This document shows positions 36,639 through 44,560 of a DNA stretch of 64,000 nt, in pieces. Source of the DNA: Ciceribacter ferrooxidans (GTDB lineage: Bacteria > Pseudomonadota > Alphaproteobacteria > Rhizobiales > Rhizobiaceae); assembly GCF_004137355.1 (NCBI RefSeq), contig NZ_SDVB01000170.1:288818-352817 (forward strand). The letters run 5' to 3'. A model generated the notes under the pieces. It did no database searches. It was not told the DNA's origin and was given only the letters and a program-made list of their open reading frames with translations. Position 1 is the stretch's first letter. Every line of letters begins with the position of its first letter. Made by a program: the position numbers and the translations under genes.

Positions 36639-36962
36639 ATGCCGGACGTACACGATATCCTTTTCAGGACACTTGCCGACCCGACCCGCAGGGCCATCTT
36701 TGAACGGCTCTGCCGCGAGGGCGACCAGACCGTCACCGCGCTGACGGCTGAGGCGGGCGTCTCGCAGCCCGCCGTGTCCAAGCATCTCGCGGTACTGAAA
36801 CGCGCAGGCCTCGTGTGCGACCGCCACGAGGGGCGTCAGACCCACTACAGCGCCCGGCTCGAGGCTCTGGCGCCGCTGGTCGACTGGACAAAGCAGATGT
36901 CCGGCTTCTGGCACACCCGCTTCGACGAGCTCGAGGACCTACTCAGGAGGATGGACCAATGA
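36639..36962 (+). CDS. ArsR-family transcriptional regulator
   Basis: A 107-residue winged-helix regulator: LADPTRRAIFERLCREGDQT, AGVSQPAVSKHLAVLKRAGL and CDRHEGRQTHYSA. The metal-binding ELCVCD motif of metalloregulators is absent. It belongs to the group paired with SRPBCC/AHSA1 proteins. Its stop overlaps the downstream SRPBCC start by four bases (ATGA). The A/T-rich upstream region (36590-36635) probably holds the promoter and its own operator. Confidence 0.92.
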   Translation: MPDVHDILFRTLADPTRRAIFERLCREGDQTVTALTAEAGVSQPAVSKHLAVLKRAGLVCDRHEGRQTHYSARLEALAPLVDWTKQMSGFWHTRFDELEDLLRRMDQ

Positions 36963-37369
36963 CCACTGCCGAGACCGCAACGCGCTCCGTCGTCGTCGAG
37001 CGCGAACTTCCCTTTCCGCCGGAGAAAATCTGGCGCGCGCTGACGCAGCCGCATCTCATCGCCGAGTGGTTGATGAAGAATGAGTTCAAGCCGGAGACCG
37101 GCCACCGCTTCAGGCTGGAAGCCGACTGGGGCTCTATCGACTGCGTGGTCCGCACCGTCGAGCCCGACCGGGCGCTCTCCTATACCTGGGACGCCCACGA
37201 CCTCAGGAGCGTCGTGACCTGGACGCTGACGCCCGTGGAGAGCGGAACCCATCTGCGCATGGAACAGACAGGCTTCAAGTCCGATCAGCCGCGTTTCTAT
37301 GGCGGGGCAAAGGCCGGCTGGCCGCAGTTCATCGACAAACTCGAAGCCGTCCTCGAGCGGCTGGACTGA
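36959..37369 (+). CDS. SRPBCC/AHSA1-family protein coupled to the ArsR regulator
   Basis: A 136-residue Bet v1-like domain (AHSA1 family): VVVERELPFPPEKIWRALTQ, LIAEWLMKNEF and GTHLRMEQTGF, with a C-terminal helix GWPQFIDKLEAVLERLD. It is translationally coupled to the ArsR gene. Such pairs are common in rhizobia, and the ligand is unknown. It has only weak similarity to the other SRPBCC protein at 29407-29949. Confidence 0.88.
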   Translation: MTTAETATRSVVVERELPFPPEKIWRALTQPHLIAEWLMKNEFKPETGHRFRLEADWGSIDCVVRTVEPDRALSYTWDAHDLRSVVTWTLTPVESGTHLRMEQTGFKSDQPRFYGGAKAGWPQFIDKLEAVLERLD

Positions 37370-37416
37370 CGTCAGCACGCAGCGCCCGCCCGACCCCCGT
37401 TACGAAGGAGCAAAGC

Positions 37417-37629
37417 ATGACCTGGAATACCGGAATACGCCAGTTCCACCGCTGGACGTCGATTGTCTTCACGGCGACCGTCGCCGCCAATTTCGTCGCG
37501 ATGTCGTTCGGGGAACCACCCGCCTGGGTGACCTACTCACCTCTGCCGCCGCTCTTCCTCTTATTGTTCAGCGGCCTCTACATGTTCGCTCTTCCCTATT
37601 TCAGAAGAGCCAAACCCGCAACCGCTTGA
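37417..37629 (+). CDS. Small membrane protein of unknown function
   Basis: The 70-residue protein has two hydrophobic helices (WTSIVFTATVAANFVAMSF and PLPPLFLLLFSGLYMFALPY). The start has a strong ribosome binding site (GAAGGAGCAAAGC). It lies 47 bp after the ArsR-SRPBCC pair on the same strand and may belong to that transcript. I do not know the family function. Confidence 0.72.
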   Translation: MTWNTGIRQFHRWTSIVFTATVAANFVAMSFGEPPAWVTYSPLPPLFLLLFSGLYMFALPYFRRAKPATA

Positions 37630-37674
37630 AGCCGCGACGAACGTGCCGGTTGCCGGGCGGCACCGCGGCGGCAA

Positions 37675-37797
37675 TCAGTCGGTAATCTGGGCATTGACGG
37701 GGGGCGCCGCGTCGGCCGGCTGCGGGTCGAGATCGACCAGCATGAAGACCATGACGGCCAATACCATGGTTGCAACACCACCAAATACGAACTTCAT
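37675..37797 (-). CDS. 40-residue single-helix membrane microprotein
   Basis: This short frame encodes MKFVFGGVATMVLAVMVFML followed by VDLDPQPADAAPPVNAQITD: one hydrophobic helix and a Pro/Ala-rich polar tail. GGGAGA lies eight to nine bases before the ATG, which supports translation. The tail should face the periplasm. It has no recognised family and could also be a lipid-free signal-anchor peptide. It is convergent with the 70-residue membrane protein. Confidence 0.55.
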   Translation of the reverse strand: MKFVFGGVATMVLAVMVFMLVDLDPQPADAAPPVNAQITD

Positions 37798-37931
37798 CAC
37801 ACTGTCTCCCAGTTGAAATCGAGAGACAGGATAGCGCGAAGGTCCTCACTTCCCTCTAAGGCAATCGCTCGAATTGGATCAATCGCGGCGAAAGCCCTGA
37901 CGTCCCGTTTGGTCGCAAGCGTCCTGCCGGT

Positions 37932-37965
37932 CAAACAGAAACCCGCCGGCTTTCACCGGCGGGTT
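37932..37965 (-). terminator. Intrinsic terminator of ilvD
   Basis: A perfect 10-bp stem (AACCCGCCGG / CCGGCGGGTT, 37940-37965) has a 6-nt loop. On the minus strand it is followed by TCTGTTTG. Confidence 0.85.
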
Positions 37966-37997
37966 GCCCGCGATAATTCGTAGGCGCCGTGCTGGCC

Positions 37998-39833
37998 TTA
38001 TTCCGGCAAAATGCGGACAGCGCCCTTGTCGGCAGAGCTCGCGAAGGCGGCATAGGCCTTCAGCGCCGTCGTTACGTTGCGCTTGCGCGGGCTCGACGGC
38101 TTCCAGCCGGCCTTATCCTGCTCCGCACGGCGGCGCGCGAGTTCATCAGCGCTGACCGCGAGATTGATCGTGCGGTTCGGGATGTCGATCTCGATCGTAT
38201 CGCCGTCGCGAACCAGGCCGATCGTACCGCCGTTTGCCGCTTCCGGCGAAACGTGACCGATCGACAGACCCGAGGTGCCGCCGGAGAAGCGCCCGTCGGT
38301 GATCAGCGCACATTCCTTGCCGAGGCCCTTCGACTTCAGATAGCTCGTCGGATAGAGCATTTCCTGCATGCCGGGGCCGCCCTTCGGGCCTTCGTAGCGG
38401 ATGACAACGACATCGCGGGCAACGACCTCGTTGGAGAGGATCGCCTTCACCGCCGCGTCCTGGCTCTCATAGACCTTGGCCGGACCGGTGAACTTCAGGA
38501 TCGACTCGTCGACGCCCGCCGTCTTCACGATGCAGCCGTCCAGCGCGATGTTGCCCTTCAGAACGGCGAGGCCGCCATCCTTGGAGAACGGGTGTTCGAC
38601 CGAGCGGATGATGCCCTTCTCACCATCGGTGTCGAGTTCCTCCCAGCGTGCATTCTGTGAGAAAGCCGTCTGGGTTGGCACGCCGCCCGGAGCGGCCTTG
38701 AAAAATTCGCGCACCGTCTCGGAATTCGTGCGGGTGATGTCCCAACGGTCGATCGCGTCGCCGAGGGTGGCGGCGTGCACGGTCGGGCATTCGCGATTGA
38801 TCAGGCCACCACGCTCGAGCTCGCCGAGGATGCGCATGATGCCGCCGGCGCGGTGAACGTCTTCCATGTGGACGTCGTTCTTGGCCGGCGCCACCTTGGA
38901 AAGGCACGGGACCCTGCGCGACAGGCGGTCGATGTCGTCCATGGTGAAGTCCACCGCTGCCTCGTGGGCGGCGGCGAGGATGTGCAGCACGGTATTGGTC
39001 GAGCCACCCATGGCGATGTCGAGCGCCATGGCGTTTTCGAAGGCCGCCTTGGAGGCAATGGTCCGCGGCAGGACGGTAGCATCTTCCTGCTCGTACCAGC
39101 GGCGGGCGAGATCGACGATCAGGTGACCAGCCTCGACGAAAAGCCGCTTGCGGTCGGCATGGGTGGCGAGCGTCGAGCCGTTGCCGGGCAGCGACAGGCC
39201 GAGCGCTTCCGTCAGGCAGTTCATCGAATTGGCGGTGAACATGCCCGAGCAGGAGCCGCAGGTCGGGCAGGCGGACTGTTCGATCGCCTTGACGTCCTCG
39301 TCGGACACCTTGTCATCGGCGGCGGCGACCATGGCGTCGACGAGGTCGAGCGCATGCTTCTTGCCATGCAGGACGACCTTGCCGGCCTCCATCGGGCCAC
39401 CGGAGACGAAGACCGTCGGAATGTTGAGGCGCAGCGACGCCATCAGCATGCCGGGGGTAATCTTGTCGCAGTTCGAGATGCAGACCATCGCGTCGGCGCA
39501 GTGGGCGTTGACCATGTATTCGACGCTGTCGGCGATGAGTTCGCGCGACGGCAGCGAATAGAGCATGCCGTCATGGCCCATGGCGATGCCGTCGTCGACG
39601 GCGATCGTGTTGAACTCCTTGGCGACGCCGCCGGCCGCTTCGATCTCGCGGGCCACGAGCTGGCCGAGATCCTTCAGGTGGACGTGGCCTGGAACGAACT
39701 GGGTGAACGAGTTCACCACTGCGATGATCGGCTTGCCGAAGTCGGCATCCTTCATGCCCGTCGCGCGCCAGAGACCGCGTGCGCCCGCCATGTTCCGGCC
39801 GTGAGTCGTGGTTCTTGAACGATAAGCTGGCAT
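37998..39833 (-). CDS. ilvD: Dihydroxy-acid dehydratase
   Basis: A 611-residue iron-sulfur enzyme of isoleucine/valine synthesis, dehydrating dihydroxy-acids to 2-keto acids. Cluster cysteines lie in [12 protein letters not shown] and [17 protein letters not shown]. Family signatures include [20 protein letters not shown]. The length equals that of E. coli IlvD (616). I chose the ATG at 39833 because the conserved [19 protein letters not shown] starts there, with GAGGAAATTACTG upstream. The longer frame adds an unrelated segment. A terminator lies 33 bp after the stop. Confidence 0.96.
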   Translation of the reverse strand: MPAYRSRTTTHGRNMAGARGLWRATGMKDADFGKPIIAVVNSFTQFVPGHVHLKDLGQLVAREIEAAGGVAKEFNTIAVDDGIAMGHDGMLYSLPSRELIADSVEYMVNAHCADAMVCISNCDKITPGMLMASLRLNIPTVFVSGGPMEAGKVVLHGKKHALDLVDAMVAAADDKVSDEDVKAIEQSACPTCGSCSGMFTANSMNCLTEALGLSLPGNGSTLATHADRKRLFVEAGHLIVDLARRWYEQEDATVLPRTIASKAAFENAMALDIAMGGSTNTVLHILAAAHEAAVDFTMDDIDRLSRRVPCLSKVAPAKNDVHMEDVHRAGGIMRILGELERGGLINRECPTVHAATLGDAIDRWDITRTNSETVREFFKAAPGGVPTQTAFSQNARWEELDTDGEKGIIRSVEHPFSKDGGLAVLKGNIALDGCIVKTAGVDESILKFTGPAKVYESQDAAVKAILSNEVVARDVVVIRYEGPKGGPGMQEMLYPTSYLKSKGLGKECALITDGRFSGGTSGLSIGHVSPEAANGGTIGLVRDGDTIEIDIPNRTINLAVSADELARRRAEQDKAGWKPSSPRKRNVTTALKAYAAFASSADKGAVRILPE

Positions 39834-40220
39834 CAGTAATTTCCTCGGATCAGTTCTCTCGTACGGGATTACCCGCCGGCATGCCCGGCCAAAGGCCATA
39901 AACACGCGCACTTTTGTGGTCTTTCGTAAAGGATCGGATCCGGCCTGTCACTATCGGCAACCGGCAATTCGGTACGCTCGAAGACAACAGCCTGGAGGCA
40001 CGGCCAGCTGAGGCCGGGGTTCCACCGATGCCATGAAATGGGTGGCCCAAAGACCAGCGGTCAACACGGCGGCCGGACGAGGCGGTGGTGTCATGATCCC
40101 CTGGTGCGGTTCGCCCGGTCAACCGAGCCCTCGGCAACTGAACAGAAGTCACACGCTCGCCGCTCCAGGGAAAGAGTGCGTGTTTTCTTCTGCCCCTGAA
40201 GGCCTTAAGTTCCGCGCAGG
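39834..40220. other. Intergenic region, ilvD / DUF1059 gene
   Basis: These 387 bp contain no gene I can support. Open frames on the plus strand lack ribosome binding sites and protein character. The ilvD promoter must lie here, reading leftwards. No attenuator-like leader peptide with runs of Ile/Val/Leu codons was seen. Confidence 0.5.
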
Positions 40221-40424
40221 TCAAGCGACGCTGCGCGGGGTTTCCATCTCATGGACAGCTTTACGGATTTCGGCGCGAAACGCTGGTGTGTCATGCTCTC
40301 CGTGAACCGACACCGCGTGCACGACCGCTGCATCGACCAATTCTTCCATGCTGTCCGCGGAAATGGCTACGGTGCATTTCATTTCGCTCGGGAATTCCCG
40401 GCAATCGATAAACTTGCGGCCCAT
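40221..40424 (-). CDS. DUF1059-domain protein
   Basis: The 67-residue protein matches the DUF1059 pattern: KFIDCREFPSEMKCTVAISA, DSMEELVDAAVVHAVSVHGE and HDTPAFRAEIRKAV. Members are small cytoplasmic proteins of unknown function, often with two conserved Cys (Cys8 and Cys17 here). It is divergent from msrP, with 245 bp between the starts. Confidence 0.82.
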   Translation of the reverse strand: MGRKFIDCREFPSEMKCTVAISADSMEELVDAAVVHAVSVHGEHDTPAFRAEIRKAVHEMETPRSVA

Positions 40425-40669
40425 TTTGTCCTCCCTGACAAGCCTTGCCTTTGAGAAACCCAGCCCGTTTGTATTTTACTCCCGTTGTCGTGAGGCGACA
40501 AACGATAAGGCTGGCCGTGCAGCATGCGTCCTCTCATCATTGCCGTTGTCCGGGCCAGGACGACTACACGAAATCGTGGTCAAAAGTTTCTTTTCCGGCG
40601 CGTGAAACTCTGCTCCAATTTCGTGCGTATACTCCCTCAGAAGACAAACAAAGACGAGAGAACAGAGCC

Positions 40670-41620
40670 ATGCCATCCTATCGTCCGCCCAAGATCGCCG
40701 CGAGCGAGATCACGCCGCCGGCGCTCTACATGAACCGCCGGACGCTGATGGCGACCGCCGGCGCCGGGCTTGCGCTCGCCGCCCTGCCGAAATCGCTGCA
40801 CGCCGCTCCCCTGGCCGCCAAGCCCAGCGACTACAAGGTCGACGAGACGGTCACCTCGAAGGAGGATGCGACCAGCTACAACAATTTCTACGAATTTGGC
40901 ACCGACAAGGCCGATCCGGTCCGCTATTCCGGCGACTTCAAGCCGAGCCCCTGGCGGGTGGAGGTGGGCGGCCTCGTCGCCAAGCCCACCGTCTTCGGCA
41001 TCGACGATATCATGAAGGACTTTCCGATGGAGGAGCGCGTCTACCGGATGCGCTGCGTCGAGGCCTGGTCGATGGTGATCCCGTGGATCGGCTTTCCGCT
41101 TTCGGCCCTGCTCGACCGAGCAGAGCCGCTCGGCAGCGCGAAATACGTCGCCTTCGAGACGGTTGTGCGCTCCGATGAAATGCCCGGCCAGCGCGGGCTC
41201 TTCCAGCCGCTCCGCTGGCCCTATGTCGAGGGCCTGAGGCTCGACGAGGCACGTCATCCGCTGACGATCCTCGCGACCGGCCTTTACGGCGAGACGCTGC
41301 CGAACCAGAACGGCGCGCCGCTCCGCCTCGTCGTGCCGTGGAAATACGGCTTCAAGGGCATCAAGTCGATCGTCCGGATCACGCTCACCGAGAAGGAACC
41401 GCCCTGCACCTGGAACCTCTCGGCGCCGCAGGAATACGGCTTCTACGCGAACGTCAATCCGGCGGTCGACCACCCTCGCTGGAGCCAGGCGACGGAACGG
41501 CGGATCGGCGAAGGCGGCGGGCTCTTCGGCGGCTCCCGGCGCGAGACCCTGCCCTTCAACGGCTATGCGGAAGAGGTCGCCGGCCTCTACGCCGGCATGG
41601 ATCTCGCGAAGTACTATTGA
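40670..41620 (+). CDS. msrP: Periplasmic methionine sulfoxide reductase, molybdopterin subunit
   Basis: A 316-residue Tat-exported molybdoenzyme (formerly YedY) that repairs oxidised methionines in envelope proteins. The twin-arginine signal is [20 protein letters not shown]. The molybdenum-ligating cysteine is Cys129 in [35 protein letters not shown] is conserved in the family. The ATG at 40670 follows GAGAACAGAGCC. It overlaps the start of msrQ (TGATG) and the two are clearly one operon. No periplasmic metal or hypochlorite sensor genes are adjacent. Confidence 0.95.
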   Translation: MPSYRPPKIAASEITPPALYMNRRTLMATAGAGLALAALPKSLHAAPLAAKPSDYKVDETVTSKEDATSYNNFYEFGTDKADPVRYSGDFKPSPWRVEVGGLVAKPTVFGIDDIMKDFPMEERVYRMRCVEAWSMVIPWIGFPLSALLDRAEPLGSAKYVAFETVVRSDEMPGQRGLFQPLRWPYVEGLRLDEARHPLTILATGLYGETLPNQNGAPLRLVVPWKYGFKGIKSIVRITLTEKEPPCTWNLSAPQEYGFYANVNPAVDHPRWSQATERRIGEGGGLFGGSRRETLPFNGYAEEVAGLYAGMDLAKYY

Positions 41621-42252
41621 TGGCTGCCCTTCCCGCCCGCTACCGACCGCTTTCCGTCTGGGCGCTCTATGCGATCGGCCTCGCACCCGGCTTCTGGACA
41701 TTCTACCTAGGGGTCACGGCCGATCTGGGTGCCGATCCCGTCAGGACCTTCGAGCACTTCCTCGGCCTCTGGGCGCTACGCTTTCTTTGCCTGACGCTGC
41801 TCGTCACGCCGATGCGCGATCTCTTAGGCATCAACCTAATTAGCTATCGACGCGCATTGGGGCTGCTCGCCTTCTGGTACGTGCTCGCGCATTTCACCGT
41901 CTATCTCACGCTCGATCGCGGGATGATCCTGACGTCGATCGCCGGAGACCTCGCCAAGCGGCCCTACATCATGCTCGGCATGGCGGGACTCGTCATGCTG
42001 ATCCCGCTGGCACTCACCTCCAACCGCTGGTCGATCCGCAGACTCGGTCCGCGCTGGACCATGCTGCACCGGCTCGTCTACGCGATTGCCGCCGCCGGCG
42101 TGCTCCATTATGCGCTGTCGTTGAAATCGGTCACCGCCGAACCAGCCTTCTATATCGCCGCGGTCACACTTCTTCTCGGCTACCGGCTGGTGCGGCCGCG
42201 GCTGATGAGCCGGAAACGGCAGCGCCGGATGCCGGCATCCGCGAGAGCCTAA
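41620..42252 (+). CDS. msrQ: Haem-binding membrane subunit of the MsrPQ system
   Basis: A 210-residue integral membrane protein (formerly YedZ) with five to six helices that passes electrons from the quinone pool to MsrP. Signatures are LRFLCLTLLVTPMRDLLGIN, RRALGLLAFWYVLAHFTVYL and LGPRWTMLHRLVYAIAAAGV, carrying the haem histidines. The start overlaps the msrP stop by one base. The stop overlaps that of the convergent AraC gene. Confidence 0.95.
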   Translation: MAALPARYRPLSVWALYAIGLAPGFWTFYLGVTADLGADPVRTFEHFLGLWALRFLCLTLLVTPMRDLLGINLISYRRALGLLAFWYVLAHFTVYLTLDRGMILTSIAGDLAKRPYIMLGMAGLVMLIPLALTSNRWSIRRLGPRWTMLHRLVYAIAAAGVLHYALSLKSVTAEPAFYIAAVTLLLGYRLVRPRLMSRKRQRRMPASARA

Positions 42253-43178
42253 GGTCGCCGGCCGGACGCGCGGTCGAGGCGCTTCAGGGTCTCGACGGGC
42301 GTCTCGCCGTAGTGCGTTCGATACAGTCCGGAAAATCGCCCGAGATGAAAGAAGCCCCACCGCATGGCGATGTCGGAGACGTCGCCCGGGGAGGATTTGG
42401 GATCGAGAAGGTCACGGCGGGCGCCGTCGAGCCTCGCAAGACGCAACCACAGCGACGGCGGCATGCCGACGGCATCCAAGAAGGCAGAACGCAGGCGTTC
42501 GAGCGGCACGTCGAGCTGACTGGCGAGCGACGGTAGCGTGACCGGTTCGCCCGGATCGTCCGCAATCTGCCGCTCCACCCGCCGGAACAGGTCGAGCGAG
42601 GCGCGCCGGCCGGTGAGCCCTTTGCTGCGATCATCGAAAGCTGCCCAGAAGTCGAGAAACCTCTCGGCAAGGAGGTCCGGCAGGACCCGTTCGAGATCGG
42701 CGGACGGCCGTCCCTCCAACGCTCCGAAGCCGAGCAGGCAGGCGAGCCAGTCGCCAAGGGCCTCGTCGGTCGGCGAACGGGCGCGTGAGCGGACGGCCGA
42801 GCCTCCGATCGAAAGCCCTATCGCCTCGACCGGCAGCGTAAGGCTGATGAGGTCGCTCTCCTCGCCCACGACGGTCATCAACTCTGTTTCGCCCTGACGC
42901 AGCGCGACCATCGTGCCCGTTTCGTGGTGACCGTTGACGCGCCAGCCGCCCTGCGCCGTGATCGGGAAGATGAAGGAGAGCTTTCCGGCCGGGCTTCTCG
43001 TCTCCTGCGCGACCGATGGAGCGATGCGCTCGCGGCTGATTACGGCATCGCCGACGGCCATCAGTTCGAAGGAGGCGCCATAGGTCCCGCGGCTCACCTG
43101 CCGATAGCTCTGCACCCACTCGCCGTCGCAGGCGTCGTGTTCACTCGCATCCCGGAGAGACTGTCGCTCGTAGAACAT
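42249..43178 (-). CDS. AraC-family transcriptional regulator
   Basis: The 309-residue regulator has an N-terminal AraC-binding-like sensor part (about 1-190) and a C-terminal double helix-turn-helix. The second HTH shows SDIAMRWGFFHLGRFSGLYR, then THYGETPVETLKR, the usual AraC signature. It is divergent from the serine hydrolase gene at 43307, with 128 bp between starts, which makes that gene its most likely target. The effector is unknown. Confidence 0.88.
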   Translation of the reverse strand: MFYERQSLRDASEHDACDGEWVQSYRQVSRGTYGASFELMAVGDAVISRERIAPSVAQETRSPAGKLSFIFPITAQGGWRVNGHHETGTMVALRQGETELMTVVGEESDLISLTLPVEAIGLSIGGSAVRSRARSPTDEALGDWLACLLGFGALEGRPSADLERVLPDLLAERFLDFWAAFDDRSKGLTGRRASLDLFRRVERQIADDPGEPVTLPSLASQLDVPLERLRSAFLDAVGMPPSLWLRLARLDGARRDLLDPKSSPGDVSDIAMRWGFFHLGRFSGLYRTHYGETPVETLKRLDRASGRRP

Positions 43179-43306
43179 CGTCCAACCATTGCCTTGCGAT
43201 CCGGATTGCCCGGAAAACAGGCAGAAATCATCACACGAAGCGGATAGCCAGTCCAGCCGTGGATGCTCTACCCCTTATCGATCAACAAAAAAGGGGAACT
43301 TCCGAC

Positions 43307-44515
43307 ATGCAGAAACGAGTTCTTTCGGCCGTGATCCTGGCCGGTCTTGCGATGCCTGCGCTCGCCCGGGCGGACGACCAGAAATGGCTGACACCGACCA
43401 TGGTCAACGCCCGCGCGGCGATGATGACGCCCGAACTTTCCGTCCTCACCTTCCAGCACATGGACTCGATCTTCGCGACGAGACCGGTGCGGGCCGGCGA
43501 CAGCGTCTGGGCAGTGCCCTCCGAACCACGCGCTATCGGGGAGAAATTCACGCTCGGCGAGCAATCCCTGTCGCTCGATGATTTCCTCGAGAAGACCGCG
43601 ACCAACGGACTTCTGGTGATCCACGACGGCAAGATCGTGAACGAGATCTACCGCAACGGCCTCGACGAAAAAGGACACCACATTTCTTTTTCGATGGCGA
43701 AGTCGATGCTGGCGACGATGATCGGGATTGCTGTCTCCGAGGGCAAGATCAAGAGCCTCGACGACAGGGTGGTCGACTATCTGCCCGACTGGAAGAGTTC
43801 GGCTTACGCCGATGTCTCGATCCGCGATCTCCTGATGATGCGCTCGGGTGTCGCCTGGCTGGAAGTGTATGAATTCGGCAGCGACACGCAGCTGACCGAA
43901 GTGCACAACAATTCACTCGTCGCCTACAAGTACCGCTGGTGCGACTATGCGAAGGACCGCGCCAAGACCGAGCACAAGCCGGGAGAGGTCTTCAACTATT
44001 CGACCCTCGACACATCCGTTCTCGGGTGCGTCCTCGAAAAGGCGACCGGCATGAAAGGCGCGGACTATCTGAGCGAGAAGATCTGGAAGCCCGCCGGCAT
44101 GGAATCGGACGCCTTCTACATGCTCGACGGGCCGGATACCGTCGGCCGCGAGTTCTTCGGCGCCGGCATGAATGCGGCGCTCCGCGACTACGGCCGTTTC
44201 GGCCTGATGATGCTCGACGACGGCAAGGCGAACGGACGTCAGGTCATCCCAGCGGACTGGGTGAAACAGTCGACGGTACCGGATGCGACAACGGAGCCGG
44301 CGAGCAAGGACGACTGGCTCGGCTATGCCTATCAGTGGTGGACGGTGCCGGGCTCGGACGCCTACGCGGCGATCGGCCTGTTCAACCAGTTCATCTATAT
44401 CGATCCGCCGAGCAGGACGGTGATCGTCAAGCTCGATTCGCCGGCCGATCCGCTCGGCTTCGAGAAAGAGAACATCGCCTTCTTCGAGCAGATCGTCAAA
44501 AACCTCGCGAACTGA
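43307..44515 (+). CDS. Exported beta-lactamase-fold serine hydrolase
   Basis: A 402-residue exported enzyme of the class C beta-lactamase/esterase fold. The Sec signal peptide ends at ALARA. The SxxK motif is SMAK at residues 129-132 (nucleophile Ser129), and the tyrosine motif is VFNYSTLDTS. Family members are carboxylesterases, 6-aminohexanoate-dimer hydrolases and penicillin-binding proteins, so the substrate is open. The closest pattern is the 6-aminohexanoate hydrolase/EstB type (YQWWTVPGSDAYAAIGLFNQ). The ATG at 43307 follows AAGGGGAA; the upstream frame is not supported. A divergent AraC regulator is adjacent. Confidence 0.83.
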   Translation: MQKRVLSAVILAGLAMPALARADDQKWLTPTMVNARAAMMTPELSVLTFQHMDSIFATRPVRAGDSVWAVPSEPRAIGEKFTLGEQSLSLDDFLEKTATNGLLVIHDGKIVNEIYRNGLDEKGHHISFSMAKSMLATMIGIAVSEGKIKSLDDRVVDYLPDWKSSAYADVSIRDLLMMRSGVAWLEVYEFGSDTQLTEVHNNSLVAYKYRWCDYAKDRAKTEHKPGEVFNYSTLDTSVLGCVLEKATGMKGADYLSEKIWKPAGMESDAFYMLDGPDTVGREFFGAGMNAALRDYGRFGLMMLDDGKANGRQVIPADWVKQSTVPDATTEPASKDDWLGYAYQWWTVPGSDAYAAIGLFNQFIYIDPPSRTVIVKLDSPADPLGFEKENIAFFEQIVKNLAN

Positions 44516-44526
44516 GTTGTAACCCG

Positions 44527-44551
44527 GCAGGGCCGGTCGTTCCGGCCCTGC
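44527..44551. terminator. Hairpin between convergent genes
   Basis: A perfect 10-bp stem (GCAGGGCCGG / CCGGCCCTGC) with a 5-nt loop lies in the 45-bp space between the convergent hydrolase and aconitase X genes. It lacks a clear T-run, so termination efficiency is uncertain. Confidence 0.55.
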
Positions 44552-44560
44552 GACGCGCGT

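Noticed and set aside
40033-40305. A 90-codon frame between ilvD and the DUF1059 gene
   Set aside because: It has no ribosome binding site, overlaps the well-supported DUF1059 gene on the other strand and shows no domain.
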